Assembly (NCBI RefSeq): GCF_015706575.1
Contig: NW_024037072.1
Coordinates: forward strand, 27,467,162-27,531,161
From: Patiria miniata
Taxonomy: Eukaryota > Echinodermata > Asteroidea > Valvatida > Asterinidae
DNA: 64,000 bases
Direction of reading: 5' to 3'
Shown here: piece after piece, positions 37,410 through 49,283 of the stretch
Layout: the number at the start of each line of letters is the position of its first letter
How positions within the stretch are numbered: position 1 is the first letter of the stretch
Notes under the pieces: model-generated
What the model was told of the DNA's origin: nothing
The model's database searches: none
Seen by the model: only the letters and a program-made list of their open reading frames with translations
Made by a program: the position numbers and the translations under genes

Positions 37410-40400
37410 TGGCTGAGGATAGGCAGTCTATATTATGAAGGATCGTGTTGAGTGCATTAAAATGATCAATTTCGATACTTATGAAAGATTTAACACTAGA
37501 GATACAGGTGGGTAAAACTTAGGGCCTACATCATATTCCTGGTGAACCACGTTGTCCTTTTCTGAAACAAATACCCGTCAAACTAATTAATAGCATCAAG
37601 AAGACGTCACATACCTTTCTTTAAATCATTTTCAATCACGCTACGTATGGCAAAACAAGTAAAGAATAATAGGCCAAACCAGTTTTGATTCGGCCCAGAC
37701 TACCAACCGCTATTACTTTTCTTATCATTTATCTTGTTTGCTTTTCCTTTCTTGTCTTCAACCTTTTTAACCACACACAAAAATATTTTCTTCAGTAGGA
37801 ATGCCAGCTTGCTCGGAAACTTCGCAGAAAAAAAGAGGGTCGGGGTACGAGTGTGTGTTTTCCCTCCGTGAATCAAATTGTATCAATCCCCCTGCGATTA
37901 CTGCATTTGGGTACCGTTGCAGGGAAGGTCAGGCAAACAGGTCAGCGGTGTTTGCGCAGTGATTTGCGACAGGACGGGGTGCAAATTGGCTGACACCGGG
38001 CGGGTTGCTCTAAGAGGCATCGTTCCAGGGTGTTAAATGCTCGCTCCGAGCGTTTAACACATTAATTACCTGTGGGCCGAGGTTGCCACTCAAACTTATA
38101 TACGCTATGGGCGCTTCCCACACACGTACGTAAAACAGACCGCGAAGGGGTGGGATTGGGTAGGTCTGTGACGACAGAGGGCAGCACTATAGTCAAATGG
38201 CCGTAAGATTTTCTGAGGTTTCGAAGTGGACTAAAAAAAAAATACTGAAACGATCAGTTCGAGAAACCTCTCAGATAAACTGTTAAGCTCGAAAAAAAGA
38301 AAACTCCTCTGCAAACTTCGGGGCTAACACATGAGTTGTAAGCACCTCAACCTGTTGTAAGGTCGTTAGCAATGATCCCTATCATTATCAAGACATTATT
38401 AGTAGATGGCCGAGTACCGGTAATGGTATACATCGCGAAGTCCTTGCACGTTGATTTGGTTAATTGATAACTGAATTAATGATTTATGAGTACAACGTTA
38501 TAAACTCCGCCACTTCTTATGTCAAGTACAATCTAAGCACGGACTTGAACCAAACGTAAAAGTTTCGCTTCCTCTTCGTTGGAAACATATTTCTATGCAT
38601 CTACTTTTGTTTCTTTCATCGACCCACCCATTCGGGTTATCCTCATTTTCAGTTCTATTGGAATGGTCTGTTTTGGGGTTTATTGGGTGGTATATGATTC
38701 TGGATTGCCGGAGGGACAAATTGTCTGTCCAGCTGGTAAGATTTTCATATTGTGGTCCTTCCCCCTGCCACCACCGTAGTCTACACCCTGGCCCTGGCGA
38801 AGCCGACCGGGCTGCGTGGAGAACGGATGATACTCAGACTACCACCACCGATACGCACTAAACAACTCAATGCTACTCTATTCTCTTCTCTTTTTTTAGA
38901 CAAAAACGTGTGTTCGCGTAATTTATCTTTAATATCCGCTGCTGCTAGTACTCTGACGTATTTACGATCGGGAAAAAAATGTGCGCCGTGTCACATAAAA
39001 ATTAGCTCATATTTGTCCTCCAACTGCAAACGCGTATATTTGACATTTGGGAGTTGTAGACATACCACCGTACCGTAGTGGAATTGTGTGTCATGGTCAA
39101 CAACTCAATCAAAAACCGATGAGCGCAGACAGACTAGGGAACGATAAAAACATTGAGCAGGCACGGCCAGGTAGGTTCAGCCAAGGAAATGTCACGACGT
39201 CACGGCTTCAAACTCTCTTTGTGCTGGTCTCAGGGGGCCAGGCTAAAGCATCATCTAACCTATCTCACTAACTGACTGACTGACTGACTATCACTCGTGA
39301 GACGGGCAAAGCTATCGTTTGGATTGCCCAACTAATCAAACCCACTGTGTAGACCATGCAGATGCACTGAAAAGACGTCTCATGAAAAGCCGTTCTCAAT
39401 AAATTGAATTTTGTGCAGTCTGGGGCCAGTGGGGCCAGCATTACTAGGCTTCCCTCGTCTTGTTTCTGCATTACTTATATGCAGATTCAGTCACTCAGAT
39501 ACAAATGCAGTCAATCTGGGTTTGTTTGGAATTATTTGCATTATCGCATAGTAGGATGATGAACGGCAGAAAAATGTAGAAACAGCCCAATCGTCTTTTT
39601 AACATAATTGCGTGCGCGATTTGTAAACGTAGGCCTATACCTGTTTAGAAAAGAGGGTCTCTCATAAACCTGGCAACAAAATACGCCAGGAGTTAAAGTC
39701 ATGGCTCGTTAATAATCCACATTCCTGCTTCTCCTGAAGTTTGCAAAATAATCACCGGAGCTCGCAGGAGAAGTGGAGCGATGACAAGCCACCACAGGTG
39801 TGACACTTCAAGTCCAAAAGCAGAGGGGGAAGCGAGAGTGATTGGAGGGGGGAAAGGGGGAATATACCCCTGGCCAAACAAAGGAACGTCACGCGCACCG
39901 AGTATGGCAGGTCCTTCCGAGATACTGCCATAAACACGTCGGCAACTACTTGCAGGGGAAAAGATTTACCGAATCCTCCGGCGGAGCGGTAAAGAACAAA
40001 CGTGGCCGGGGGAGACAGCTAAGAACCTGGGTGGGGCGATAGAGCTGATGATTGTATAACATTGACTAGCTGGAACGGTATTGCAATCGCGATAGAGACT
40101 ATTCACAGGGTCCCGTTTAACAGCTCCCCACACTCGGATCATAGCAAATAAAGGGGTATTAATACCAGTTCAATAAACGAATAGATCGAATACGATTAGA
40201 TACGCACCTGTGTGTTACAAGGTATAACTTAAAAGTTACGAAACACGCGAACAGACAAGGACTTCTCCGTCTATTATGAAAAAGTGGAGCCAATGCAGAA
40301 TTAACACCGATCGACAAATGTTCGTTTTCAATAACTTAACTAGTGACATCGATTAGCTTAAAGAAAAGAAGAAAATAATTTGACAACTTTTATCGTGTAA

Positions 40401-42310
40401 AATGCAAACAGCAATTCACCGATTCAGAACAGTCCGAGAAATAAAAATTGGTATACGAGCGATGTGATGTCGTCCGGCCCGACTGCGGATACTCTCGTTG
40501 AAGGAGAGTCTCGGGGTCAAAGGTCGAAAGGTTGGTATCTTGGGGATAAGATATCCTGACTATAGCGTGACCCTGGCAGGGAACCAGCTGGTTACAATAA
40601 GAGGGAGTTGGTTCGGAGGGGATGCGGTCTGACATCAAAGCAACTCGGATGCCTGCCAGGGATCAACCCCAAGGTACGTTTGGAGGCGAGTGTCGTGAGA
40701 AATATTTCAATTTAGATGTGTTTTTGTCCTCCTTGTTAGGCCTGCTTGGTTAGTGTGGGAGATTTGGATTCAGCCTCTGTCAATTACAGCGTGTAACTGG
40801 ATAGGAAACATGAACGGTGTTGAGAGAAGTTTCAATCGTCAACAGTCGATACAATCCGCTTTTTGACACTACATTATTCCGGGCCTACATCTATTTGCTT
40901 TACGCTACGACAAGGCTAGCTTGTCCTGACGTTCATTTACCCGCACCAAATCAACTGAATCAATCATTTTTGTTCAAGTTGGTGTAAAGAAATATTAGAA
41001 AACTTTTCCAAATTTTGCTCCGCACAAAAACATGAGACTGCCACCACAAAATAAATGACTTTTGAAGAATGTAAGAAAGCACGCAAAATTCAAGAGGAGA
41101 CTCGATTCTGTATCTTTGTTTTATTTGCTAACACTTAGCTTCTATGCTAACTCAGAAACGAGTATCATACCACTTCTCAAACCAGTTATAAACTGTCAAC
41201 ACTTAACCTCCAAAACCGAAAGACATTTCGTCAAGACGGATATTCTCTGGAGGTTTTTTCCGTTACTACAATAGCCGGAAGTGTGTGTGTGTCTGGCAGT
41301 TCACTTTCAAGTGCATGTAGAGCCTGGGTGGGCAACAATAAACACCAGCAGGTAATGATGATGAGGCAAGCAAGGTAAGGTTTCGACGGGTCCCTATCGG
41401 GCCAGGTTTCTTGATCTTGTTGCCAGTGTGTTTTGTTGTCGACCGATAATACTACTCTGTCGTCACTTTGTGAGGCGGCCGGTCCGGCGGAATTGGACGA
41501 CTGTTTTGTGTCCGAAAATTCTCCCGAAGATGATATTTCCTGATAATTATCGCCATTATGTAAACGTCATAAACGTATATGGAATTATTTTGTCTCACAC
41601 AAATCTTGGAAAGTTGAGTCTTTCATATAGATCTCACACAAAAGGTTTGTAACCAACTTTTGTGAAGGAAACGAAGACTTCGCAAAGCATTGTGGACACT
41701 TTTTGGGATATAAAATTCAATCGAGCTAACAGAATTTAGAGGTTATCATGCCTGTGCAGCGCTCTATCTCGGAACAAGTGCGATTGCACAATAAGCTCTG
41801 GCCGTCTTGCATGAAAGTATTGTATGAAATGATTCAAGAATGAACATTTACTTACTTGGTCGTGATTGTCAATTGACAGCCCCTATAACACACACAAAAA
41901 AATCACAAAAAAGAAAGAAATCCCCACCTACCAACCCTATTTTCTAATGCCATGTAATCGGAAGCAGAACTATTTGTTTGGCATGGAGACTCGTAAACCT
42001 GACACAGGGCCAGAGGCAGGGGTAGTGTATAGTTGATGTACAGGTGTGTAGAAGCCCCTAAGTTCCTAGCGCATTACATACCACGTGTCGTTTACATTTA
42101 CCACATTTTTTTTCCTCCATTAAAACACAATTTTCATAAAAAAAACTCCACGAATTGTTACAAACAATTTTTGTTTGCTATTTTTGGACAGTTACAATTT
42201 GGTACTTTCAGTTTTATGGGTGAGTTAGGGTTTTTTTTCGTAACCGACACCAAAGTGACTTGTAGAAGCTCTGTTGCCAGAGCTCAAAGCGGCGCGCCGT
42301 GGCACCGACC
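37410..42310. other. Intergenic, no gene recognised
   Basis: No protein or RNA family recognised. A short (GACT)n run is at about 39,268-39,289 and TAGGCCTA at 39630. Confidence 0.5.
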
Positions 42311-42699
42311 GCGTAATTGTTATTCCTAGGAGGGTTAGGGGCAATGTCATGAATAATTCATGTTTATCCATGAGAACGGACAATGACATCAACAGCATTG
42401 TTGTTAGTTACTCAACTAGTTACAATACATTAAAGCATTTTAAAGAACGGTTGTCGTCGAGCTACCACACAGTAGCCTAGTGGATAGCGAGATGAGCTAT
42501 GGATACAAAGATCCCTGGTTCGAATCCACGTTGTCGCTGCTCATTTTCATCAGCTATTTTTCTTCTCCAAATTTATCACTGAGATAATTTTAAATTAAGG
42601 GGAAAATAGAACGAGAACCTAAGTCTTGCAATGATTCAAAGGAAAAACTGAATTATTCATGACATTGCCCCTAACCCTCCTAGGAAAAAAAAATTACGC
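42311..42699. mobile_element. Long-TIR element with internal tRNA-like module and 9-bp duplication
   Basis: The segments 42325-42360 and 42649-42684 are perfect 36-bp reverse complements, and pairing resumes at the tips (GCGTAATT against AATTACGC). The nonamer GCACCGACC flanks the element on both sides (42302-42310 and 42700-42708), as for Mutator-like elements. The interior carries a tRNA-like module described separately. No transposase is present, so it is non-autonomous. Confidence 0.85.
42466..42538 (+). ncRNA. tRNA-like pol III promoter module (SINE head or tRNA relic)
   Basis: A-box TAGCCTAGTGG (42473-42483) and B-box GGTTCGAATCC (42517-42527) both match consensus perfectly, and their 44-nt spacing is that of a normal tRNA. 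The T-stem pairs at 4 of 5 positions, but the acceptor stem does not pair, so this is not a functional tRNA. It lies inside the inverted-repeat element, either as a captured tRNA/SINE or as a later insertion. Confidence 0.65.
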
Positions 42700-42864
42700 G
42701 CACCGACCGACGCGTGATGGCGGTCCCGCCGTAAATGACAACGCCCTCTTTCGGTTGATGATTGGGTAGAGCCTTGATAATGATACGTACTATCTGTCAC
42801 AAAATTAATGCAAAAGGGAGACCACAATTTACCTTGAATTCCAAAGAATGAAACTAGTGACTAG

Positions 42865-43030
42865 ACGATCACAATAGACCTTTCTTTAGTTTGTAAATGC
42901 GTTGGGACCATTTTATATGGGCTGCCGCAAGCGCATAAATTGAAGCATATTTTCCCCAAAAAAGTATTTTTTGGTTATCTGTAATAACCCTTCTTCATTT
43001 TTGCAGTGTTTTGGGACCCTCCATTTACCG
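42865..43030 (+). repeat. Interspersed repeat copy shared with 18.2-18.5 kb
   Basis: CACAATAGACCTTTCTT, the GCCGCAAGCGCATAA block and CTTCTTCATTTTTGCA all recur at 18.2-18.5 kb, the last two in reverse orientation. Non-coding. Confidence 0.6.
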
Positions 43031-45746
43031 AAACCAAATATAGCACCCTCCTCATTTTCAAGTGTGTCCACCAAAACTAATGGAAGAAAGAAAATACTTT
43101 CAGAGTTAAATAACAGTTCTGTATCCCCTACTTTGGTAACATTTACTAACAAGGTTTACTTTTTTTTTACTCCTCTGTGGATTTACTAGAGCTCATGGAT
43201 TCCCCTAGAGCTAGCTATGCACAGCCTGCAGGTGAGACTAGGGCATAGTCTACTACATGTCCGACCGTGTACCGCTTACTGATCAAGTGGATTCAGTAAT
43301 TGCACACACCTGTAAGCCCCCGAGGGTCACGGGGCTAGGGTCAGGCTCTGCTCCGAGTGTTTTGACGGCCTGGTAATGATGAAGAATTGCTCTGGCAACT
43401 TCAAAGGTCGTTTTCATCTGCCAAGTCCAGGAAATAAACAACTCGTACCCGGGCTGGTAATTGGATGCAGTGTGTGGAAGAAGGAGAGCCAAGGAGCAAG
43501 AAATGTCTAGAAATCCATAGCTCACCCGGAACTGAAATCATGTGTGACCTCCACTGTCGTGTGCAATGGAAATATCACAATTACTACACGAGTAACAATC
43601 TAAATACAGACAACAAAGTCAAGTGCTCAACTTTACTGAGAAGAGACCATAATATTTGACCAGAGCTATACTTTTTTTCGGTGCTAAAGGTTCACGAACA
43701 ACCTGTGAAATTTTCGAGTCCTATTTGCGAGATGTAACAGATGGAATGGGTACGCAAGGGGTTCCAAGCTATAGTTCTCACTCAGTCTACGGGAGAGACC
43801 AGTACAACGGCGGTATACATCAACGCAGGTTTTCTTTCATCACATCAAAATATTCTTACTTTGTTCGAAATTCAAATTGTCGTGTGAGGTGGGGGGGGGG
43901 GGCGGAGAAAACACCTTCCATCCTCATCAAGCTTGTTAACAACCGGGTTCATGATTAAAAAATCCTCAAACGAAACAGCTCTCTCAAGAACAAGCTCCAG
44001 AAACTGACACTTCTCCAATTTTCCAAATTTCCCAAGAGGTACTCTCATGCTTACCGTGCGCCTCAACCTCCCGAAGTCTCGGAGGCGCCCCCCCCCTTCC
44101 CCTCCAGTAACATCCTTTCCCTTCCTCCTGCAGTCCTAGCAACCTAGATCCCCGACAAGTGTACGTCTCATTCCCCTTCACTGCTACTAATCACAAACGA
44201 CATGTTTAGCTCTCGATGGGATAAGCGGAAATTCCGTAATGACTCTGTTCGCACCTAATTCGAACCTAATTCGCACTTGCCTGTCGTGAGTCATGAAACT
44301 TTGAAAGCCACGGTTTCGATGCGACTTTTTTCTGTACTTGATGAACCGACGAGGAAATTCAAAGAGACTTCTCGAGTTCTCAGTCTGTATGTTTATCTGT
44401 TTATATCCCCGTTTACGTTGCTCGTCATTTTGCAGACATAATTACAAACGTCAGGGCGTTAATCTTAAAATTAGACCGACCTTGAACATTTCACCACACA
44501 ATTATAAAGTCGGCTTCGTGGTTTGGGCGCCTCTATCTGCAGTAAAATCATTAGTAATCTTCACACGGCGCACATTAACATGTGCCTGTATTTCTAGCGT
44601 GGCAGATAGGCAACAAGGGGTCTTTGATGACAGCTTTCTAGGGCACACTGGACGGTCAAAATGCCCCGCATTTTGGAGGATGGGGTGGCCGCGTTCACAG
44701 TCATTTTTGGTTCCTTCCGGAGCGAAACACTCTGAAAAAGCTTCATCTTTTGTGCACGGTGGCTTGTTTAGAGGACAACTAAACATTTTTGGGTAAATTA
44801 AAGGTGAAAAAGAAAATGGACATTGCCTGTGCTTCCCTCGTATGCAAGGGATACGCAAGTTTCAACACTTTTTACGGTCGTGTTTCACCTTCCAAATACA
44901 AATGGCAATATGGAAGCAATATGGAGTGTATGGGAATTGAAGTGCTTGCATTTTGTTTTCGTTCAAATTACTTTAAAACGGGCTTCATTATGGATTAACA
45001 CGGACTATGGAATTTCGGTGTATGTCCACTCCCCGTCTTTTCTGCGAAAATCGTCTTCATTCTAAACTTGTGATTGGCGGAGGCGGGGCACATGGACGCA
45101 AGCCTGGGGGGGGGGGGGGTTACAGGTTAGGTGTTGCCCCCAACTAGCCCAGTCTCTCCTTTATTCCTGCATGGTTTCAGGATGACTGATTGGTCCATTA
45201 GTTCAGTGCCCTTACCAGGTATGATGGGTATGCATTGCAAGCAAGGAGAATGACGGGGGACCGAGGTTGGAAAAGACGGATGATTTCATCTATTTATAAT
45301 AAGGGTGTGTGGGGAAAGTACATGATTTGGATTATTTTGCGCATTCCAATTGCTACATGTCTAATTATAAATGTCGAGGTATTTCAGTCATTTCATCTGA
45401 TTGAAAAAAGTACCCACCCGCTCTACTTTTGTGCTGACGCTCCCGTTTCTAAGAACCTCTATATCAATCAACACCACAACGGCAGGATGAAACACGTCTG
45501 ATACATCAGAGGGCTAGATTTTTGCAATTAACAGTCGTCGGGGACGCCGAGATGCCATCATCTTGCGATTCCGACTTTTGAAACCGATCCTTGTGATTGA
45601 TTATCTATGGACTTTTTGACCATAGTTTTTCGAGAGCCATTCCCAAGAAGTAGGCCTATGCTCCCTTGAAATGAAAGTGTTTCATGCAAATTTAAAAGCC
45701 TCAGGAGAGGAGGTGTAGCCGAATGATTGATAGGCGAACTGATGAT

Positions 45747-45772
45747 CACCTGCTACCACCTGCAACCAGGTG
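45747..45772. promoter_or_regulatory. Three E-boxes with 10-bp phasing
   Basis: CACCTG at 45747 and 45757 and CAGGTG at 45767 start exactly 10 bp apart, one helical turn each. It resembles a bHLH or Snail/ZEB-type binding cluster. Function not shown. Confidence 0.35.
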
Positions 45773-48700
45773 CCTTTAGACCACGCCCACATCGTCCTGC
45801 TAGTCTCATTCCAGTCATTTTGCATTTGGTAGGGACAAAGTCACAGTCATCATACAGACAAAAATGTCAATAATTATTAGACACAATAAATATTTATATT
45901 CATAAATACATTACAATTTATACAGTTATAATTACAAAAGTTATACTGATCTCACAAACTAGTACTTTAATAATGTTATCTATAATACCTCCATTTGATT
46001 TACTGGGCCTTTACACAACCAAACATGCATTAATTTTATTGTAATTGTTATGACCAGCACAACAGAATAAAATCACAATGGTCTTGTTAAAAATAAATTC
46101 CGGAATGATTTCCGCGTAACGTGAAATTTACAATAAGCGGCTTATTATAAAGCGGCAAATTATAGTAACTTTTTAAAAAAATACTTATTTACATCTTTAT
46201 ATTTCGGAAATGTGAAATTGTTAAAGAAGATGTTAAAAGCGTCTCTATCTCAGGTTCGATTCTGATTAGAAAATTTTGCGATGGCTAATTATTTCAGGAA
46301 AGTAAATTTGCGGATTTTCTTTCCTTTGAGGAATCAGGAAAACAGTTAGGCAAATTCTCGGAAATTATTCACCAGCCGCAGGCTATACGCCTTTTAAGGG
46401 GGTGGGTAAATAATAATTCCCTGGTAGAAGAGGTCTAATCATTGCCAAAAACACCAAAATTAAATCAGGTTCCGTTTTGAAGAAATATTACTAGAAATAC
46501 TGAATATTCAATTTACAAAATATAAGTATAATACTTATAATAAATCATTGATCTCTATTTAAAATCACTTACTGATCTACTTCAGCTGACAGATTGCATT
46601 ATGATGACAGATTTATGGGTTATTTAAAAATAAAATTGAACATTTCCCATATAGGCTTGTGGCTCAAGGTGTGAATAAACAAACACAAGAATAGTCCCCC
46701 TCTTTCCCCAAAGATCGAATTTATTCAAAACATCCTGTGTTTGCACAGTTGTGACTCATTAAATCTACGGCAACTGTCTCCATAATATCGTGCATGTACT
46801 AATGAAGACGGACGGCACCTTACTGCAGTAGGATTAACTTGCCTAATCTTATTAAAAACCGAACGGGGATGCGTTTCAGACCATAAGAAAAGTTATCTAT
46901 CACACGTACGTGTAGCAATGACGTGGTTAATTGGACGGACGCCAGTCCACGAGAAGAATAAGACTTTGGGTGTATCAACGAGTTACAGACCAGTGCAGTA
47001 CAGGTTGGACGGAAGGTGCAATTTTTTTTAAGGAGTCTCTCTTCTCTTAAAGAAGGAGACGTTTCCATGAACCGCAGTCGAGGAACTGAGCTCTAAATCC
47101 CATTGGAAATTAAAAAGGGAAAGACGGCTTAGTACTGCTGTCGTGGTGTGGTTCTGGTACAGTTTTAGCGTCTGGCCTGGCAATATTAACCACTTTTCCC
47201 ACAAGTTGGTTTCGATCGCGGACCGTTTGATCAGTGACTCGAATCCAGATAATGTCGTGTTGCATGTGTCCTTAAGCAACATATTTTACTGCAATCATAA
47301 TGCAAAGAGAACAGTTTCAAGTATTCAACTAAAAAAAATCACACAAGTTCAGTCACTAACCATATCTTAAATGTGTGAGATGAGTTCAGGAATTGGTTTA
47401 TACTTTCTTAAAAAATATCCTTTGCTATTAGCTAATAAGAAAAGATAAAATCTACAAAAAGGGGGGGGGGGGGTAGTGTCAAATACAGGTTAATTAGAGG
47501 CTTACATCACATCTTGTAACATATGCCTCCAATCGCGTGATCCGTTTTCACACCTGCATGCTTCTCATCAGTGACCGAATAAACCGTTGGCAACATTTGC
47601 CAGGAGGATAAGTAAGATCCTGTATATGCCACTTCTTTCACCGTTTTTTGATCATAGTGGGTGGATGCTTGGACAAATATTTGCACATAAGAATTCGGGT
47701 TCAACTCTTTCTGGATCATGGTAACAACTTAATTTCCATTCATTTACACAATTTGCTTTACTTTCAAATAAATGTGTCAAACTAGAGGTATCAAAGCATT
47801 CCGATTTGAGCCTCTTGGGGAATCGGGAAACCAGACTCAGAGGCGGACCAATCTATATCAATTTCCCAGCTCGCATATAAATTTACAACTAAAGTGGCGC
47901 CACAGAACATGTAGGACTAACAAGTTCTGGATAAACGGGAAATTTGGGGAGAGGGGATTTGGCAGGATTGGTAGTGGAACCAATTTAAGGTGTCAAATTG
48001 TCAGTTTCAGCATAATTGGTATTAATTGCACTGGCTGACTTAACGGTGAGATTATACCAGCTAAAAGTGGTCTGCGTACTAGCTGCAAGAAGGCAGACGG
48101 GAAAATGCCCAAGGGTACAATTTTTGGGTAAAATTGGGACAAAACGGGGAATGAAAAAGAAAGTCATCAGAATAACAAGATGGTATAACCAAACTGGAGG
48201 AGATTAGGTACAGATTTATCAGCATGTTACAAATATCTGCAATAGGATGATACTGGCAGTGATGAACACTTTTAGTGGTAAACAGCATTAAAAATCATCC
48301 ATCTAAAACATATCCATCTTACATATCGATCGATCTTGGACTAGCTCGTATGTTGTGCAGCTAATGTGCACATTAATGTTGCAGACTATGTGGCGTCCTG
48401 AAAGATTAATGTGTAGTCTTGGAGACAAATAACACTGTGCAAGTTACCTTTGGACTACTTTTAACTTTTAACACAAAAAGCGTGAACGGCTTTTAAATCA
48501 AGACTCACAACTTGGACTCTGCTTTAAATTGATACAAGTCTCACAATAAATGACCTCTTTTTTTTCGCTTTTAATTCTGCGATTTGTAGAAGAGGTCAAA
48601 ACTCACAGAAAGCAGGTCACAAGAGGAAATAAGTCATCACAGACGAAAAACATTATAATGTCACATATACTATTAAAGCGATGTTAAGTGGTTTAACCAT

Positions 48701-48796
48701 AATTGCAATTTTCAACTGCCATTTTTTCATTATACAATTTAAATTCACAAATTACCATTAACTGGCATATATGTCGCATTTTGGGCTATGCTATCT

Positions 48797-49283
48797 CTAC
48801 ATGAGAGGGACGTCCTCCATGTTAGTATGTCGATTGACATACTGGTAATCACTTCCTAGGCCAGAATCTCTCTTCTGCAACTCCAGCCTGGAGTCTTTGA
48901 CTTCTCCCCATGAACTCCTCGTCTGGTCTCTCTTGTCAACATCCAGCATGGGATGATGGCACTCTAGCTCAATAAACACGTCCTCTGTAGACAGACTTCC
49001 GACCAGCATCCCTCTGTCATCATCGCTGCCTTCTATACTCACCATGGGGATATCGTCGGGTCTGGTTTCGGACTCTTTCACCCTGTCTCCACCTTCAGCG
49101 TCTTCTTCCTCATCAGACTCCAAATCCTCCGATATCTCAAAGAACGGGAAGTGGCTGTAGTTCTGGCAGAAGTCCAAGTAAGGGGTGTCTTCCTCCAGTA
49201 GGGCTTCCAGCTTGTTGCGTAGATGGGTGAAGGTAGGGCGTTCCTCTGGGCACGGATGCCAGCAAGCGATCATGATGGCATAG
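48797..49283 (-). CDS. Receptor kinase exon l (C-lobe end and cytoplasmic tail)
   Basis: Starts [18 protein letters not shown], the end of the kinase fold. The tail of about 125 residues is acidic ([13 protein letters not shown]) and has candidate phosphotyrosine sites, including YVN, a Grb2-type motif, near the end. TAG stop at 48797-48799. Confidence 0.93.

Larger units (their letters stand above)
42700..48796. other. 3' flank of the receptor kinase gene; no gene recognised
   Basis: An open frame of 152 codons at 44338-44796 shows no recognisable family and is probably chance. G runs occur at about 43,891, 45,105 and 47,461. AT-rich DNA fills 45,840-46,660. The kinase 3'UTR begins just below 48797; an ATTAAA poly(A)-signal variant on the minus strand is at 48570-48575. 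Confidence 0.5.

Noticed and set aside
44338..44796. 152-codon plus-strand frame
   Set aside because: No recognisable family, no signal peptide or repeat pattern, and an equally long frame lies on the other strand; most likely chance.
46250..46270. B-box-like word GGTTCGATTCT
   Set aside because: No A-box at a suitable distance; single-motif chance match.
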